Assembly: GCA_001603505.1 (NCBI GenBank) | Contig: LUZC01000020.1 | Location: 1-45,105, forward strand | Origin: Bacteroidales bacterium Bact_11 | GTDB taxonomy: Bacteria; Bacteroidota; Bacteroidia; Bacteroidales; UBA932 | Direction of reading: 5' to 3' | Length of the DNA stretch: 45,105 nucleotides | Shown: positions 1 through 7,749 of the stretch, in pieces | How positions within the stretch are numbered: position 1 is the first letter of the stretch | Layout: each line of letters starts with the position of its first letter | The notes under the pieces: generated by a model | What the model saw: the letters and a program-made list of their open reading frames with translations, nothing else | What the model was told of the DNA's origin: nothing | The model's database searches: none | Program-made: the position numbers and the translations under genes

Positions 1-375
1 AGAATCATCGGAGCCACTGATGACGGTCGGGAGTTATGGCAATCATTGCTGTACTATCCCCGTTTGCGTTGCGCGGAAGATACGCAACGGAACGACTACT
101 CGTTCGATGCTTTCGGCATCCACTGGAACAAATTAGATGAAGACATCTCGTTTGAGAGTTTCGAGTATCCGCAACCGGAGCCGGAAGGACTTGCCCGTTT
201 TTTTCTGCTGCATCCAGAAATCAACGTATCTGCCCTGGCGCGCAGAATCGGCATGAAGCAAAGTCTGCTCTCTGCCTATATCAATGGCTTGAAGCATCCT
301 TCTGAAGAACAAACCCGACGCATTGTTACCGCACTTCACGAGCTCGGACAAGAGTTATTGTCCGCTCATCATTGA
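1..375 (+). CDS. DUF2442-type protein with C-terminal helix-turn-helix (5' end outside window)
   Basis: The frame is open from base 1, so the true start lies upstream. The visible N-terminal part has the DUF2442 signature GIHW-x2-LDEDIS at about visible residues 39-50, preceded by the usual DDGRELW strand. After it, about residues 73-112 form an HTH of the XRE/antitoxin kind (SALARRIGMKQSLLSAYING). DUF2442 proteins are often encoded directly downstream of a DUF4160 protein in toxin-antitoxin-like pairs; that partner would lie left of the window and cannot be checked. The role is inferred to be DNA-binding regulation. The stop overlaps the end of the convergent gene by 7 bases. Confidence 0.75.
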   Translation, partial: RIIGATDDGRELWQSLLYYPRLRCAEDTQRNDYSFDAFGIHWNKLDEDISFESFEYPQPEPEGLARFFLLHPEINVSALARRIGMKQSLLSAYINGLKHPSEEQTRRIVTALHELGQELLSAHH

Positions 376-1238
376 TACTCCAGGCCTTTGACCGCGATGC
401 CGATGTTGACGGGGAAAGGGGTGAGTTTGCCTAGGGGGGAGAATCGCTGATAGCTGCTCTTGAAATACAAAGGGACGAGGAGATGCATTGCAGAGCGGTC
501 GCGCGCGGATTCGGGGATTTCCTGCAATTGACGGACGGTCTCCATGTCGCAGTCGACCAGTGCGAAGGAGATGAAATAACGCCCCGGCTCCAGCAGGATG
601 GATTCCTCCGGTTCAACATCGAAATCCCGCTTTTCGTCAGATAAGGGGACATGGACATAGAGGGGTTTGTGCTGGATGTTGACGAACTCTTCAGGCTCTC
701 CTTCAATGCGGTAGATATTGATCGCGGCAACGCATCCCGGGATGTGATTGGACAGGATGGAGAACATGACATCCTTGACCAGGAACGGTTTCCGTGTTTT
801 GGCGACCGATCCTAATTCATAGCCTTTAGCTACTCCGTCAGGCCGGTAGAAATCTCCTGCTCCCCCCAGAATCTTCGTTCCGGGGCGGAGCAGATACTTT
901 TCTTTCGTATTGCCGCCGATGAAAACAGCCGGAGATAGTTCATTCTCCGAAAGCACGATCACCACGTCATCGGCGGGACCCGTGACGATGTAGCTTCCCG
1001 TCTGGTAAGCAACGTGGAAAAACTGAAGGGTGTCACTGGGTACGGAGATTTCAAAATGACCTTCCGCTGTGGAGATGGTTCCCAACTGGAGTTTGGGAAT
1101 GCCGACTTGTACATATTCTACTGCTTCTCCTTGCCTATTGACGATACGGCCCTTGACGGGAACAAGGTCTTGTCCAAAAACGGCAATGGGGAAAAGCAGA
1201 AACGCCAGCAGGAATTGTGTAATACGCTTTGTGTTCAT
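369..1238 (-). CDS. Secreted protein with carboxypeptidase-regulatory-like domain
   Basis: The 289-residue product has an N-terminal signal peptide (MNTKRITQFLLAFLLF, cleavage near VFGQ). Residues about 25-95 then form a CarboxypepD_reg-like beta-sandwich (VKGRIVNRQGEAVEYVQVGI followed by GTISTAEGHFEI), a module common in Bacteroidetes surface proteins. The rest is a conserved-looking beta-rich domain of unknown function. It is shorter than a TonB-dependent receptor and has no barrel, so it is probably periplasmic or anchored to the envelope. Its ATG shares one base with the TAA of the XRE gene upstream (TAATG), which implies translational coupling in a three-gene operon. Specific function unknown. 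Confidence 0.8.
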   Translation of the reverse strand: MNTKRITQFLLAFLLFPIAVFGQDLVPVKGRIVNRQGEAVEYVQVGIPKLQLGTISTAEGHFEISVPSDTLQFFHVAYQTGSYIVTGPADDVVIVLSENELSPAVFIGGNTKEKYLLRPGTKILGGAGDFYRPDGVAKGYELGSVAKTRKPFLVKDVMFSILSNHIPGCVAAINIYRIEGEPEEFVNIQHKPLYVHVPLSDEKRDFDVEPEESILLEPGRYFISFALVDCDMETVRQLQEIPESARDRSAMHLLVPLYFKSSYQRFSPLGKLTPFPVNIGIAVKGLEYQ

Positions 1239-1480
1239 TATTCCACGAAGATGTCATCCTCCATTTCGACGCCTTCCGGGTCGGGCTGATAGTCCAGGAT
1301 GTCCCCGGGGACACATTCCAGCACTTTGCAGATTTTGTTGAGCGTCGTGAACCGGATGGCCCGGCCTTTCCCTGTCTTGAGCAGGGAAAGGTTGGTCATC
1401 GAAATACCTATCTTTTCAGAGAGTTCCGAGAGTTTCATGTGGCGCTCCCAGAGCATTTTGTCGAGGTTTACGAGAATCAT
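1238..1480 (-). CDS. Small XRE/Cro-type transcriptional regulator (YozG-like)
   Basis: The 80-residue protein is almost entirely an HTH: KLSELSEKIGISMTNLSLLK gives helices 1-3, followed by RFTTLNKICKVLECVPGDILDY, the ending typical of small YozG-like Cro/CI regulators. The start is chosen at the ATG at 1480, where it overlaps the stop of the upstream membrane protein as ATGA. Such regulators are often paired with a small DUF2975 membrane protein, as here. It is the natural candidate to bind the inverted repeat at 2001-2041 and control its own operon; this is inference from position. Confidence 0.88.
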   Translation of the reverse strand: MILVNLDKMLWERHMKLSELSEKIGISMTNLSLLKTGKGRAIRFTTLNKICKVLECVPGDILDYQPDPEGVEMEDDIFVE

Positions 1481-1953
1481 ATCGCAAGGCTGCTGTCTTT
1501 TGCGGTGAGGTAAGCCATTTTGTAAAGTCCGGCGAAAAGAAGGACAACCAGCGGTACAAACAGGGTGTTGCTGTCGAGCACGGAGTTCGTACCGCCTCGG
1601 AGCACATCGTCGTAGTTCGATCGGACGAACGTCACGAGGACGGTAACCAGCGCCGTCCAGCGAATGAGGGCGATGTTGGATTTGGGGAAGATCACCCCAT
1701 TTTTCAAGGACCGGTTCGTTCGCACCAGAAAAATCACGCATAACACATAGAGAAGGGTCACGCCGATAAACCGGCCGGCGATGATGAAAACCTGCCAAGC
1801 TTGTTTATCCGGATTCCAGACCACACGCTGTTGCTCCGGACCCAGCCAGAGTTGGTTGATCATTTGAAAATAGATGAACACCACGCTGAGCGTCGCAAAA
1901 AACAAGATGGCGATAGAGAGCCACTTGATGCTGTTCGTTGTTGAATTCTTCAT
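1477..1953 (-). CDS. Four-helix membrane protein, DUF2975-like
   Basis: The 158-residue protein has four predicted membrane helices (about residues 10-32, 53-76, 92-108 and 128-150). Layout and the immediately downstream YozG-like regulator match DUF2975 membrane proteins, which occur as membrane protein/XRE pairs. Family function is not established; a sensor or anti-regulator role for the linked HTH protein is speculation. It is the first gene of the operon, with an ATG at 1953 that lies 32 bases downstream of a TATCTTTG promoter box. Confidence 0.7.
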   Translation of the reverse strand: MKNSTTNSIKWLSIAILFFATLSVVFIYFQMINQLWLGPEQQRVVWNPDKQAWQVFIIAGRFIGVTLLYVLCVIFLVRTNRSLKNGVIFPKSNIALIRWTALVTVLVTFVRSNYDDVLRGGTNSVLDSNTLFVPLVVLLFAGLYKMAYLTAKDSSLAI

Positions 1954-1985
1954 TTCTTTGACTTTTTGTTTGGCGCTTCAAAAGA

Positions 1986-1993
1986 CAAAGATA
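1986..1993 (-). promoter_or_regulatory. -7 box of the DUF2975/XRE operon
   Basis: On the minus strand these bases read TATCTTTG, a full match to the Bacteroidetes sigma-ABfr -7 consensus TAnnTTTG. Its -33 region falls inside the inverted repeat at 2001-2041. The leader to the ATG at 1953 would be about 25-30 bases. Confidence 0.7.
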
Positions 1994-2000
1994 ATGCCAA

Positions 2001-2041
2001 TTTTATGAAAAACATAAAATTATTGTACGTTTTTCATAAAA
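2001..2041. promoter_or_regulatory. Perfect 13-bp inverted repeat, probable operator
   Basis: TTTTATGAAAAAC (2001-2013) and GTTTTTCATAAAA (2029-2041) are exact reverse complements separated by 15 bases. A third CATAAAA half-site lies at 2013-2019, forming a smaller palindrome with 2001-2007. The element covers the -33 region of the leftward promoter, the usual place for a repressor site. As an alternative it could act as a weak terminator for the EamA gene ending at 2065, but it lacks a GC stem. Confidence 0.6.
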
Positions 2042-2064
2042 ACAAACAGCCATCGGCATCAGCT

Positions 2065-2976
2065 TCACGCAAACGGTTTCCCCTTCGGTACAAAATTCAC
2101 CAGACCTACGCCCAGGAACACCAGCAAGGTCGCGGCAATCTTCAAGAGGCCCAGCGTATCGAGGCCCAGTGCCAGCGCGATGACCATCGCGATGACGGGC
2201 TGCACGTAGGTGTACATGCACACCACCACCGGGCGCAGCCGCTGCTGCCCGTAAGGGATCAGGAAATAGGCGATGAACGTGGCGCCCACGACCACGAAAG
2301 CCACATGCCCCATCACATCGGCCGGAACCGCCGCCAGATCGGACGCCGCGAAAGCGCTGAACGAGAACGGCAGGGCCATCAGCGACGAGAAGAGGAACAT
2401 CCATTTCATGAAGGTCACCACCGAATACTTCTGGATGAGGGGCTTGAAGATGCCCACATACGAAGCGAAGCAGAGACTGTTCAAAATCATCCCAAGGATA
2501 CCCCAGAGGGAGGTGGAATCCGCCCCCGCACTGAGCGTGACACAGTTGAATACCAGGATCAGCACGCCGGAAATACTCAGGATGATGCCTGCCACACCGC
2601 TCCAGGTGATGCGTTCCTTGATGAAGATGGCCGAGATGACGAGTGTCATGACCGGGCTCAGGGTGGCCATGATTGACGCGTCGATGGCCGTGGTCTGGGT
2701 TATCGCGAAGAGGAAGGATATCTGCGTCATGAACAGGCCCAGGAACGACGCAAGCACCACCTTCCAGACATCCTCCCTGGCGATATGTTCACGGGGCGAT
2801 GTAAACAGCGACAATAGCCAGAACAGCGCCGCGGCACCGAACGACCGGAGACAGAACAGCGCCATCGGCGTGATGTTCCCGTCGAGGGCGATGCGCCTGC
2901 AGCTGATGATATTGAAGCCGAAGAGGGCGTATGCCGCAAAGCACGCCAGGTTGCCGGTCAGGGCGTCGCGCCGCAT
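2065..2976 (-). CDS. DMT-superfamily transporter (EamA domains)
   Basis: The 303-residue hydrophobic protein has about ten membrane helices in two EamA repeats (roughly residues 8-138 and 155-295). Conserved marks are the glycine-rich start of repeat 1 (CFAAYALFGFN), the PVMTLVISAIFIKERI region closing repeat 1 and YVQPVIAMVIALALG in repeat 2. DMT proteins export or exchange small metabolites, and the substrate cannot be told from sequence. Its ATG abuts the stop of the upstream porin gene with no gap, so the two are very likely co-transcribed. Confidence 0.9.
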   Translation of the reverse strand: MRRDALTGNLACFAAYALFGFNIISCRRIALDGNITPMALFCLRSFGAAALFWLLSLFTSPREHIAREDVWKVVLASFLGLFMTQISFLFAITQTTAIDASIMATLSPVMTLVISAIFIKERITWSGVAGIILSISGVLILVFNCVTLSAGADSTSLWGILGMILNSLCFASYVGIFKPLIQKYSVVTFMKWMFLFSSLMALPFSFSAFAASDLAAVPADVMGHVAFVVVGATFIAYFLIPYGQQRLRPVVVCMYTYVQPVIAMVIALALGLDTLGLLKIAATLLVFLGVGLVNFVPKGKPFA

Positions 2977-3981
2977 CTACTGTCGATTATCTTTCCGGAT
3001 CACATCCACCCGCCAGGTCAAGCCCAGCTCGATGTTGTTGCGGCGCACCGCATTGTCCCAGTAATACACGCCGTGGATGCGCAGATTGTCGCTTCCCAAC
3101 GGAAACCACTCCAGACCACAGCCCGCATAAATGTATTCCGTGCCGGGCGCAATCACCAGGTCGTAGGCACGTCCCCCCGCATCCACGTTAGCGGGATCGT
3201 TCTTCTCATAGCCCGCCTTCGCACAGATGTTCCAGGCCCCCACGCTCCAGATAATCTTCGAAATCAGCGACATGTCGCTCAGGAAGAAGTTCTTCTGCGT
3301 CAAGCCGCTGCGGTTCATCAGGTCAACATCGAAAATCACGTCGCCGAAGATGAAATGGTTGCCCAGCGCCACGTAGTTGACCATCTTCTTATCCATGTCT
3401 TCCACGAAATTCACGCTCCAGATGGTCTTCCACCAGGGAGCGAACTCCCCGCGCCAGGCCAAGTTGTAGGCATAGACGTTCTGGAAGCCGAGCGACAGCG
3501 GCGAATTGCAGACCTGGGCCTCGATCTGCTGGGCCTCCGCGAATTGGAAAGCCGATGAAATGCCGAACGTGAACCCCTGGTACAGGTTGTTGCAGAACTG
3601 GCTGTAGTAATACACGTCGATGGGCGCCGCATCGTATTCATAGCCTCCGATCAGCACGGCGTGCTTGCCGGCCAGAAAACTCAGCCGGGGCGTCGCCTGC
3701 CAGTTGATATACATGAAGTCGGTGGCGTTGAACATATTGCGCTCGTCGAACACCTTCTTGTTCAACCGCTGGCGGATGCGGTAATCAATGGTGGGAGAGA
3801 TATGCCCCATCATCTGGAAATTGAGGTATTCCCCGATGACCTGACTGTTGTATGCTCCTTCCGTGATGTCCTGGTGGAGCGAAGCGCGCATGTCGAAATA
3901 GAGGCGCTCGACATAATTGCCCTGGGCGCACAGGCAGGCCGGCAGGAAGCAGCACAGCAACAGAATGATGCGTTTTTTCAT
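2977..3981 (-). CDS. Outer membrane porin-like beta-barrel protein
   Basis: I place the start at the ATG at 3981 because it gives a clean signal peptide (MKKRIILLLCCFLPACLCAQ); a start at 4032 would add 17 residues ahead of it. The mature part of about 315 residues is rich in alternating aromatic strands (FMYINWQATPRLSFLAGKH, FIFGDVIFDVDLM) and ends in a strand-like segment (IELGLTWRVDVI), as expected of a 14-18-strand barrel. It resembles Bacteroidetes porins of the OprO/OprP-like class. Substrate unknown. It directly precedes an EamA transporter, so the pair could serve outer and inner membrane passage of one compound. Confidence 0.75.
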   Translation of the reverse strand: MKKRIILLLCCFLPACLCAQGNYVERLYFDMRASLHQDITEGAYNSQVIGEYLNFQMMGHISPTIDYRIRQRLNKKVFDERNMFNATDFMYINWQATPRLSFLAGKHAVLIGGYEYDAAPIDVYYYSQFCNNLYQGFTFGISSAFQFAEAQQIEAQVCNSPLSLGFQNVYAYNLAWRGEFAPWWKTIWSVNFVEDMDKKMVNYVALGNHFIFGDVIFDVDLMNRSGLTQKNFFLSDMSLISKIIWSVGAWNICAKAGYEKNDPANVDAGGRAYDLVIAPGTEYIYAGCGLEWFPLGSDNLRIHGVYYWDNAVRRNNIELGLTWRVDVIRKDNRQ

Positions 3982-4002
3982 GGTTTTGCGATAGAATCGC
4001 CG

Positions 4003-4010
4003 CGAAAGTA
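4003..4010 (-). promoter_or_regulatory. Probable -7 box of porin/EamA operon
   Basis: The minus strand reads TACTTTCG, one base off TAnnTTTG, 21 bases before the chosen porin ATG at 3981. Its place supports the start at 3981 over 4032, which would lie upstream of the promoter. Confidence 0.45.
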
Positions 4011-4019
4011 GATGAAAGT

Positions 4020-4050
4020 TTTGAAATCCCAAAGAGAATTCGGAAATTTG
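4020..4050 (+). promoter_or_regulatory. Possible promoter of yitT-like gene
   Basis: TTTG at 4020-4023 and GAAATTTG at 4043-4050 are separated by 19 bases. The -7 box lacks the initial T of the consensus, so the call is tentative. Confidence 0.35.
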
Positions 4051-4073
4051 CTAAATCATCGTGATAATCGACC

Positions 4074-4994
4074 ATGAAACCGATTAAAGAGATTCTGCAT
4101 CCCCTCGTCACGTTCAAGTTCTGGAAGGAACTGGTGATCATGACGCTGGGCATGGCGGTAGGTGCTGCCGCCGTCTATTATTTCCTGCTTCCGAGCAAGT
4201 TGATCATTGGAACCATTTCCGGTCTGTCGATCGTGCTGGCCGAGCTCTTCGGCGGGACCGTGAAGGTGTCGGTCATCGTGACCGTCATCAATGCCGTCCT
4301 CCTGCTGCTCGCCTGGATCCTGATCGGCCACGAATTCGGCGCCAAGACGGTTTACACCGCGCTGATCCTGGGTCCGCTGCTCGAATTCTGGGAAAAAGTG
4401 ATGCCCTATCAGAATCTGATGGAGCCGGGGGCCGTGTCGGTGATGAACGACCTTTGGTTCGACCTGCTCTGCTTCGTGCTGCTGCTGAGCATCTCGCAGG
4501 CCATCCTGTTCCGTATCAACGCCTCCACCGGCGGTCTCGACATCCTGGCGAAGATCGTCAACAAATACCTGCATTTCGACATCGGCACGTCGGTCACGAT
4601 CGCCGGCGCTGTCATCTGCTGCTCGGCTTTCGCCATCAACCCGTTCCGGATGGTCGTCATCGGCCTGATCGGCACCTGGATCAACGGCATCGTAGTTGAT
4701 TATTTCATGGATACGCTCAACATGCGCAAGCGGGTCTGCATCATCAGCAAGGACCACGAGGCCATCCGGGAGTTCATTACCCGCGAACTGCAGCGGGGAT
4801 GCAGCCTCTACCACCTGGAAGGCGGTTATACAGGCGAGGAAAAGGTGGAAGTGGTGGTGCTCCTGACCAAGCACGAATACGCTGCGCTCTTCTCGTTCAT
4901 GAACGAGCACAAATACGAGGGCTTCATCACCGCATCGAACGTGAGCGAAATATACGGCAACTGGAACGCCCACAAGGTCAAGAAAACGGCCTGA
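4074..4994 (+). CDS. YitT family membrane protein
   Basis: The 306-residue protein has the YitT layout: about six hydrophobic segments (residues 18-215, with the typical LFRINASTGGLDILAKIVNKY) followed by a cytosolic DUF2179 domain (about residues 216-295, beginning MRKRVCIISKDHEAIREFI and containing GGYTGEEKVEVVVLL). Length is usual for the family. YitT proteins are widespread but not firmly characterised; transport is assumed. It stands alone, divergent from the porin operon and convergent with the lipoprotein gene 12 bases away. Confidence 0.92.
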   Translation: MKPIKEILHPLVTFKFWKELVIMTLGMAVGAAAVYYFLLPSKLIIGTISGLSIVLAELFGGTVKVSVIVTVINAVLLLLAWILIGHEFGAKTVYTALILGPLLEFWEKVMPYQNLMEPGAVSVMNDLWFDLLCFVLLLSISQAILFRINASTGGLDILAKIVNKYLHFDIGTSVTIAGAVICCSAFAINPFRMVVIGLIGTWINGIVVDYFMDTLNMRKRVCIISKDHEAIREFITRELQRGCSLYHLEGGYTGEEKVEVVVLLTKHEYAALFSFMNEHKYEGFITASNVSEIYGNWNAHKVKKTA

Positions 4995-5006
4995 TAGCCG
5001 GGGGGC

Positions 5007-5771
5007 TTATTCGACTTTCATACTGACCGTGCCTTCCCAGTCGGTGCTGAAGGCGTAGCCGTTCGACAGTTCGAAATCGACGTGGACCTTGTAGCGATGG
5101 GCCTGGATATGGTCGATGTGCAGGATGCCGCGATTGAGCGTAAGGTCGGTAAACGTCCAGTCGGCCGTGACAATCATCGGCGTTCCTGATTCCGACCCGT
5201 ACACCAGATAGCCGTCTTCGTTGTTGTTCTTGTATACGCCCACGAACGGCATGCCCGACAGCGGCTGGGTGAAGTCGAGGTCCTTTCCCAGCTGGTCGTT
5301 CGTCACCCAGAGCTTGAGGTTCTGGGTCATGCCGTTGGCTTCCTGGTGGATGAGATAGATCTCCACTTCCTGGGGCGTGGCGGTTCCCATCTGGTACAGG
5401 TAGCCGCTCGCGTAGTCGATGCCGAAGGCCTCGGTGCCTTTCTGGATCTTGTCGCGGTACACCTTGACCTTGCACTGGCCCACCACATTGCCGCAAACAG
5501 CCGAGATGGCCGCGGTGCCGGCATCCTTCGCCGTCACTACCCCATTGCTGTAGGTGATGATGCTTTCGTTGGTGCTGTAGATCTCCATCTCGTCGGTGTT
5601 GGTAGCCTCCAGCGGACTGTACTGGACATCGATGTTGAGGGTTTCTCCCACAAAAAGCGATGCGGAAGCGGGTTTGATCCAGATGTCATCGATGGGAATG
5701 TCTTTCTGGCAGCCGGCGGTTGTCGACAGAATCAGCGCCACTGCGACGAGCGTCTTGAAGTACCTGTTCAT
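5007..5771 (-). CDS. Lipoprotein with bacterial Ig-like (Big2) domain
   Basis: The start is set at the ATG at 5771, which gives a short lipoprotein signal with lipobox TTAGC and Cys21. Residues about 30-95 resemble a Big2 fold (SLFVGETLNIDVQYSPLEAT, then GVVTAKDAGTAAISAVCGN). The C-terminal half (about 100-254) is a beta-rich domain that I do not recognise. Probably anchored in the outer membrane with exposure to periplasm or surface. A TACCTTTG box lies 21 bases upstream. Function unknown. Confidence 0.82.
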   Translation of the reverse strand: MNRYFKTLVAVALILSTTAGCQKDIPIDDIWIKPASASLFVGETLNIDVQYSPLEATNTDEMEIYSTNESIITYSNGVVTAKDAGTAAISAVCGNVVGQCKVKVYRDKIQKGTEAFGIDYASGYLYQMGTATPQEVEIYLIHQEANGMTQNLKLWVTNDQLGKDLDFTQPLSGMPFVGVYKNNNEDGYLVYGSESGTPMIVTADWTFTDLTLNRGILHIDHIQAHRYKVHVDFELSNGYAFSTDWEGTVSMKVE

Positions 5772-5792
5772 GGAAATGCTTGTTTTATGGTG

Positions 5793-5800
5793 CAAAGGTA
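5793..5800 (-). promoter_or_regulatory. -7 box of Ig-like lipoprotein gene
   Basis: The minus strand reads TACCTTTG, a full TAnnTTTG match, 21 bases before the ATG at 5771. It stands back to back with the phzF promoter box. Confidence 0.6.
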
Positions 5801-5821
5801 GTCAAATCGCCCCAAAATGGG

Positions 5822-5829
5822 TACATTTG
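5822..5829 (+). promoter_or_regulatory. -7 box of phzF-like gene, 4 bases before its ATG
   Basis: TACATTTG matches TAnnTTTG and ends 4 bases before the ATG at 5834. Initiation a few bases past the box would give an mRNA that begins at or within the first codons, so either ATG (5834 or 5840) could be a leaderless start. Confidence 0.55.
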
Positions 5830-5833
5830 CAGT

Positions 5834-6706
5834 ATGAAGATGAGATTCTTTATTGTCGACGCATTCACCGATAAGCCTTTCGGGGGCAACCCGGCAGGTG
5901 TGGTGCTGCTTGAAGACGGTGTTTTCCCGGAAGAAGAACAGATGCGGCTGATTGCTGCGGAACTGCGCTATTCTGAAACGGCCTTTATCCGCAGGCATTC
6001 CGCAGAGGAATTCACTGTCCGGTTTTTCACGCCGAAAGCGGAGGTGGAGCTCTGCGGCCACGCCACCATCGCCTCCTTTTCCCTGCTATACCGGGAAGGG
6101 CTGGCGGCAAGCCGTTGCCGCTGTCATACGCTGGCAGGCGATCTCGACATCGAAGCGGGAGAGCGCGTCATGATGCAGATGGCCCGCCCGCACATCGTGG
6201 CCACCGTCGCCCAGACCAAGGATCTTTATCTGGCTTTGGGCGTGAAAGATTACACGCCCCATCTGCCCGTGCAAGTGGTCTATTCGGGTTTGCCCGACAT
6301 CATGCTGCCCCTGCCCGATGTCGACACGCTGCAGTCCCTCCAGCCCGACATGGACGCCATCCGGGAGATTACCCGGCGCCTGGAGGTCGTCAGCGTCCAT
6401 CCCTTTGCTTTCGGGGATGATGGCTTCACGGCACACGTGCGGGACTTCGCACCCCTGTATGGCATTCCTGAGGAGTCGGCTACCGGAACGGCAAATGCCG
6501 CCCTGACGTACTATCTGCAGCAGTGCGGACACCTGGCCTCCGAGGCGGGATGCGCTTTCATCCAGGGAGAGGCGATGGGCCGGCCGTCGGTAATCGCCAC
6601 CCGCATCCAGGCCGACGGAAAGATTTACATCGGCGGAACAGCCGTCGTAGTGGCCGATGGCTGGATAAGCGCGTCCAGCATCGCTTTGTCGGGTTCCCGA
6701 GAGTAA
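5834..6706 (+). CDS. PhzF family isomerase-like protein
   Basis: The protein of about 290 residues has the PhzF two-lobed pattern: FFIVDAFTDKPFGGNPAGVV at the N terminus, the SETAF motif with the family's catalytic Glu (about residue 45), and VELCGHATIAS, matched in the second lobe by EESATGTANAALTYYL and a GGTAVVVADGWI end. PhzF relatives catalyse isomerisation of small acids; the substrate here is unknown and no phenazine genes are present. The start is at 5834 (6 bases before a second ATG at 5840) because the promoter box lies just upstream. The last 82 bases overlap the convergent GH5 gene. Confidence 0.9.
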   Translation: MKMRFFIVDAFTDKPFGGNPAGVVLLEDGVFPEEEQMRLIAAELRYSETAFIRRHSAEEFTVRFFTPKAEVELCGHATIASFSLLYREGLAASRCRCHTLAGDLDIEAGERVMMQMARPHIVATVAQTKDLYLALGVKDYTPHLPVQVVYSGLPDIMLPLPDVDTLQSLQPDMDAIREITRRLEVVSVHPFAFGDDGFTAHVRDFAPLYGIPEESATGTANAALTYYLQQCGHLASEAGCAFIQGEAMGRPSVIATRIQADGKIYIGGTAVVVADGWISASSIALSGSRE

Positions 6707-7692
6707 CCCGACAAAATGCCAAAACCACCTGGACCTTCCCGGTAGCACCAAACGGCTCGGGCAATGCCCAGTTCCTCGAAAACCTCGTTCATGTCGCGCA
6801 ACCAGGCGTAACGGGCCTCGTCATTGATTTCCGGGGAAAGGCAGCCGTATTCGCCGCAATATACCGGAATGCCATAGCGGGCAGCCACCTTCAGCACTTG
6901 GCCGAATTCGGCCTTAAAACGGTCTTTATCATAACGCTCCCCGCTTTCCGCCACCGTCTGCCCCGGATAATGGACAATTCCGCCATAATCTCTGTATTCC
7001 GTCCAAGCGGCCCGATAATGCGTGAGGACCATCGGGTTGTAATAGTGGAAACTGAGGATGATATGGGGGTCCCCCTCCGGAAGGGCCAGCTGTTCAACCG
7101 TATTGAACGACTGCCAGCGGTTGCTGCCGATGACAATCACGCGGTCTTTCTCCAGTTCCCTGATGGCCGCATAGCATTTGCGCACGATTCTGTTCCAATC
7201 TTCGGGATCATCGGCAACCGGCTCGTTCATCAGCTCATAGGCCACCATCGCCGTGCTATATCCTTTCAGCTCTCCGGAAATCTTGCGCCAGCATTCGTAA
7301 AAGGCTTCCTGTGCAGATTCTTCTGTGAAGAGAGGTTTCACCGCCGCGTCAAAGTAGTGTGAGCGCAGAATATGCAGGTCCACTACAGCCCTCAAGTGAT
7401 ACTTTCCACAAAGGTCCAGGGCCTGGTGAAGCAGTTCGAAAGCCTCTTCGTCCTTCGTTCCGTCTTCACGGAACATCTGTTCCTCGTCGATGGGAATGCG
7501 GACGTGGTCGAAGCCCCAGTCCGCAATCTGCCGGATGTCGGTTTCGGTAAAGAATTGCGCACGCATCTCTCCCCGCACCGGGCTCTGCGAGAGCCAGTGG
7601 GCGATATTGACGCCGCGATGGATTTCGAAAGATTCCTTTGTGCAGGAAAGGGCAAGTGCAGAGGCCAGAATCAGCGAAAGAATTAATCTCAT
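6625..7692 (-). CDS. GH5-family glycoside hydrolase lipoprotein (endoglucanase-like)
   Basis: The 355-residue product starts at the ATG at 7692 with a lipoprotein signal (MRLILSLILASALALSC, Cys17). It has the GH5 order: RGVNIAHWLS near the N terminus, DHVRIPIDEEQ, the acid/base Glu in YELMNEP (about residue 170), FHYYNP, and the nucleophile Glu in PVYCGEYGC (about residue 285), then AVWCYREGPGGFGI. The pattern is that of a beta-glucan or cellulose hydrolase anchored in the envelope; the exact substrate is uncertain. No SusC/SusD pair is nearby. Its last 27 codons overlap phzF on the other strand, and the stop at 6625 lies within that gene. Confidence 0.88.
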   Translation of the reverse strand: MRLILSLILASALALSCTKESFEIHRGVNIAHWLSQSPVRGEMRAQFFTETDIRQIADWGFDHVRIPIDEEQMFREDGTKDEEAFELLHQALDLCGKYHLRAVVDLHILRSHYFDAAVKPLFTEESAQEAFYECWRKISGELKGYSTAMVAYELMNEPVADDPEDWNRIVRKCYAAIRELEKDRVIVIGSNRWQSFNTVEQLALPEGDPHIILSFHYYNPMVLTHYRAAWTEYRDYGGIVHYPGQTVAESGERYDKDRFKAEFGQVLKVAARYGIPVYCGEYGCLSPEINDEARYAWLRDMNEVFEELGIARAVWCYREGPGGFGILSGYSREPDKAMLDALIQPSATTTAVPPM

Positions 7693-7737
7693 ATACAATA
7701 ATTTGGAGCTAATTTAAGAAATATTTGGAATCCTTCG

Positions 7738-7745
7738 TATATTTG
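7738..7745 (+). promoter_or_regulatory. -7 box of DUF1295 gene, 4 bases before its ATG
   Basis: TATATTTG matches TAnnTTTG and ends 4 bases before the ATG at 7750; no ribosome binding site fits between them. Confidence 0.55.
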
Positions 7746-7749
7746 TGCT

